From Verrucomicrobiota bacterium (GTDB lineage: Bacteria > Verrucomicrobiota > Kiritimatiellia > Kiritimatiellales > Tichowtungiaceae), in the NCBI GenBank assembly GCA_016342445.1, contig JAEIOF010000007.1, forward strand, positions 1 through 35,725: DNA of 35,725 nt. Reading direction: 5' to 3'. The translations under genes and the position numbers were made by a program. The first letter of the stretch is position 1; every line of letters begins with the position of its first letter. Under the pieces are notes generated by a model. It made no database searches. It was not told the DNA's origin and saw only the letters and a list, made by a program, of their open reading frames with translations. This document shows, piece by piece, positions 33,947-35,725 of the stretch.

Positions 33947-35248
33947 TTATTCCTTCTTATCGTCCGGCTGCTTCTTTTCGAGAAGACGGAGGAATGTTAA
34001 CATTCGCTCACCCATTCGAATAAAGTCGCGGGACAAATCCTGCAATTCATCTTGGCTTTGAATGGTTTCCAGATCGTTCAACCGCTGCCTGGCTTGTTTC
34101 CGGCTTTCCCATAAATTTTCAAACCGCCCCTGCTCGCCCTGCTGAATATAGTTCACGAAACTCTGTGAAGCATTCCTCAGTTTTTTAATCGGTCGGGCAA
34201 ACCAGCACGTTGCCAACCAATAGCTGATCGAAGCAACCAGAAGCGCCGCCACGACGCCCCAGAAGGTCAACTGGCGGAGCACATCCCGAACCGGCATCAT
34301 GGCTTCGTTCAAATCGCGGGAAACAACGGCATACAGCTCGCGGGGGTCCTTCGACCCCTCGCCGGAAACCGAGAGCCGAGTCATAATCTTTACCGGAACC
34401 GCAGCCGCCAACGACAAAGTACCGGGCCGAAGTTCAACCGTCGCCCACCCGTCCGGCTCCGCCAGCAATTTCCGGAGAACCCCTCCCAAAATCTGCTGAA
34501 TTCCGGAAGCACGCCCGGAATCAATATGAACGAACACCCGCCCGTCCGAGAAAATTAGATCCCTGGAAATTGCTTTATTCCAGGGAAAAGGCGCGGCCCG
34601 TTGTAAAAAACGGGTTGCATCCAGACTGACTTTCAGCACGCCGATAAAGCTAGCGGGCTTTTCAAAACGGTAGACCGGAAAGGCCATATCAATGGCCAGC
34701 ACCCCGGCGCTCTCATCATAAAGAAGTCCTTCAATCACCCCGGTTCCCGACGGAAGGGCAGAAGCCGTTTTCCACCAAGCCTCATCCGCCTGCCAATAAT
34801 CGGTTGTCGGATTGGTCGCCCCGATCACCCGCCCGTGCCGATCCGTCATCAGAATTTCAGCAAACTCCGGATTCACCCGCTGAAAAGCACCGATGGAGCC
34901 CGCGAGCGGGTTTGACAAAATCGTCTTCAGAACCCCATCAACTTCCGCCGAAACAAGCCACGTCGACTCCACCTGCTCAATGTTGGCCAGACTGAACGGT
35001 GAACCCGGAACCTCGGCAGCCAGAGAAGGAATCGAACTTAGGGCGACCCAATTTAAAACCTGCTCAAATTTCTGCTGAACTCCTTCATGCAACGTGCCCG
35101 CCAGCTCCTCGGCAATCATCCGATGAACCAGTCCCTGCTGTTCCAGATAATACAACCGGCCGAAATGACGGACGTAGAAAACACCGAGAAGCAACGGAAC
35201 AACTAAAGCCCCTGCGACAAAACCCACCAGCTTGGTCTTAATTCTCAT
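33947..35248 (-). CDS. Membrane Cache-HAMP protein without output domain
   Basis: 433 residues. Transmembrane helix near 8-28 (VGFVAGALVVPLLLGVFYV), a periplasmic sensor of about 290 residues resembling a double Cache domain (ILMTDRHGRVIGATNPTTDYWQADEAWWKTA, then GVLAIDMAFPVYR and GVLKVSLDATRFL), a second helix near 326-349, and an 84-residue cytoplasmic tail that looks like HAMP (FARPIKKL...DELQDLSRDFIRMGERM). It stops there, with no kinase, cyclase or chemoreceptor tip. It may signal through a partner encoded elsewhere. The start ATG 35248 has GGAG five bases upstream. Confidence 0.8.
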   Translation of the reverse strand: MRIKTKLVGFVAGALVVPLLLGVFYVRHFGRLYYLEQQGLVHRMIAEELAGTLHEGVQQKFEQVLNWVALSSIPSLAAEVPGSPFSLANIEQVESTWLVSAEVDGVLKTILSNPLAGSIGAFQRVNPEFAEILMTDRHGRVIGATNPTTDYWQADEAWWKTASALPSGTGVIEGLLYDESAGVLAIDMAFPVYRFEKPASFIGVLKVSLDATRFLQRAAPFPWNKAISRDLIFSDGRVFVHIDSGRASGIQQILGGVLRKLLAEPDGWATVELRPGTLSLAAAVPVKIMTRLSVSGEGSKDPRELYAVVSRDLNEAMMPVRDVLRQLTFWGVVAALLVASISYWLATCWFARPIKKLRNASQSFVNYIQQGEQGRFENLWESRKQARQRLNDLETIQSQDELQDLSRDFIRMGERMLTFLRLLEKKQPDDKKE

Positions 35249-35294
35249 ACTCACTCCGCCCGCCTTGGCCGCTCCTGTGGGCACTCACAACAAC

Positions 35295-35725
35295 TTATTC
35301 GACAATATGGTGCTTGCCGACAAGAGCAACACTGCTCGCCTGCGACCCCTTGTCGCCCATCTCTTCTGCAAAGCGCACCTCTTGGCCGACCTCCAGCGTT
35401 TCAAAGGCATCGTGGAGCACACTGTTGCGATGGAAATAGACCTCGGTGCCGTCAGACCTGTCGATAAAGCCGTAGCCCTCCTCCTTCATCACCTTGGCCA
35501 CACGGCCGTGCGGCGGTGCCTCGTGCATCTTCACCCTGTGCTTCCGTCGCCGCACATAATCCTCCAGACGGCGCCCCACCGCATCGAAGGCATCACGGGA
35601 CGCCACAAAGGCGTCTTCATGGGCGTGGTGCTCATCCGATACACGGCTGGCGACGATCTCACCGCCAGGCACAGTCAGGTCAACACTCACGCGGTAGAGC
35701 TTTCCCTGGAGCTGGTGGCGGTGCG
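35295..35725 (-). CDS. HPF/RaiA-like ribosome-associated protein fused to a cold-shock domain, 5'-truncated
   Basis: The frame is open to the right edge, so the start is outside the window. The visible first part, LYRVSVDLTVPGGEIVASRV...HHAHEDAFVASRDAFDAVGRRLEDYVRR, is the C-terminal half of an HPF/RaiA (sigma-54 modulation) domain. HGRVAKVMKEEGYGFIDRSDGTEVYFHRNSVL...VGQEVRFAEE is a cold-shock domain with intact RNA-binding motifs. The combined protein probably binds ribosomes and RNA under stress. The GTG at 35690 is internal to the HPF domain and not the start. Confidence 0.85.
   Translation of the reverse strand, partial: HRHQLQGKLYRVSVDLTVPGGEIVASRVSDEHHAHEDAFVASRDAFDAVGRRLEDYVRRRKHRVKMHEAPPHGRVAKVMKEEGYGFIDRSDGTEVYFHRNSVLHDAFETLEVGQEVRFAEEMGDKGSQASSVALVGKHHIVE

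Noticed and set aside
34561-34590. CCCTGGAA...TTCCAGGG hairpin inside the sensor gene
   Set aside because: Perfect 8-base arms, but the arm order is inverted relative to the main palindrome and the loop is longer. It looks like chance coding structure.
1-35725. Insertion sequences, prophage or integrase genes
   Set aside because: No transposase, integrase, phage structural gene or flanking target duplication was recognised anywhere in the window.

Overview
The window looks like chromosomal DNA of an anaerobic, fermentative, polysaccharide-degrading Gram-negative bacterium of the Planctomycetes-Verrucomicrobia-Chlamydiae group, most plausibly a Kiritimatiellota (former Verrucomicrobia subdivision 5). 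That placement is inference. It rests on an outer-membrane secretin with ExeA/ExeB-like partners, a Na+-pumping oxaloacetate decarboxylase, a trimeric NAD-linked [FeFe]-hydrogenase, and secreted glycosidases ending in a calcium-repeat module plus a C-terminal 'GRGYNLLQS...FYRLE' domain. No rRNA gene is present to settle it.

Layout. 1-1907: 3' part of a type II secretin. 2043-2118: tRNA-Thr(CGT). 2167-4813 (minus): proC, a yggS-like gene and holA. 4867-5964: HIT protein, a 32-residue Lys-rich peptide and bacteriohemerythrin. 6139-7539 (minus): a purF homologue without the usual catalytic Cys. 7881-17369: a three-gene secreted glycosidase operon (GH144-like, an unassigned six-hairpin enzyme, GH3) that probably degrades beta-1,2-glucan. 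17470-17691: a structured non-coding stretch ending in a strong terminator. 17707-22108: birA, divergent from oadG-oadA-oadB. 22198-26647: ttcA, avtA, a LOG-family gene, a GT-B-like gene and a YfcE-like phosphodiesterase. 26716-28195: argC and a DUF454 membrane protein. 28240-29606: exeA/exeB-like type II secretion genes. 29720-33870: TM1266-like regulator and hydC-hydB-hydA. 33947-35725 (minus): a sensor with no output domain, and an HPF/cold-shock fusion cut by the right edge.

How the genes fit together. The glycosidases would release glucose from an extracellular beta-1,2-glucan. OadGAB, biotinylated by the divergently encoded BirA, would turn oxaloacetate decarboxylation into a Na+ gradient. 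HydABC would dispose of NADH electrons as H2. The secretin and ExeAB-like proteins would serve protein export.

The most unusual signal is a dispersed palindrome, TTTTCCAANNNTTGGAAAA. There are 24 copies by eye, 12 with a perfect 6+6 core. They occur both between and inside genes. Neighbouring copies start 22, 31-32 or 41-42 bp apart, that is whole turns of B-DNA. Copies cluster at gene 3' ends, at six of seven convergent junctions, and none lies in a divergent promoter region. Inside genes the palindrome is usually read as Phe-Gln-x-Leu-Glu in unrelated proteins, so the DNA rather than the protein appears to be under selection.
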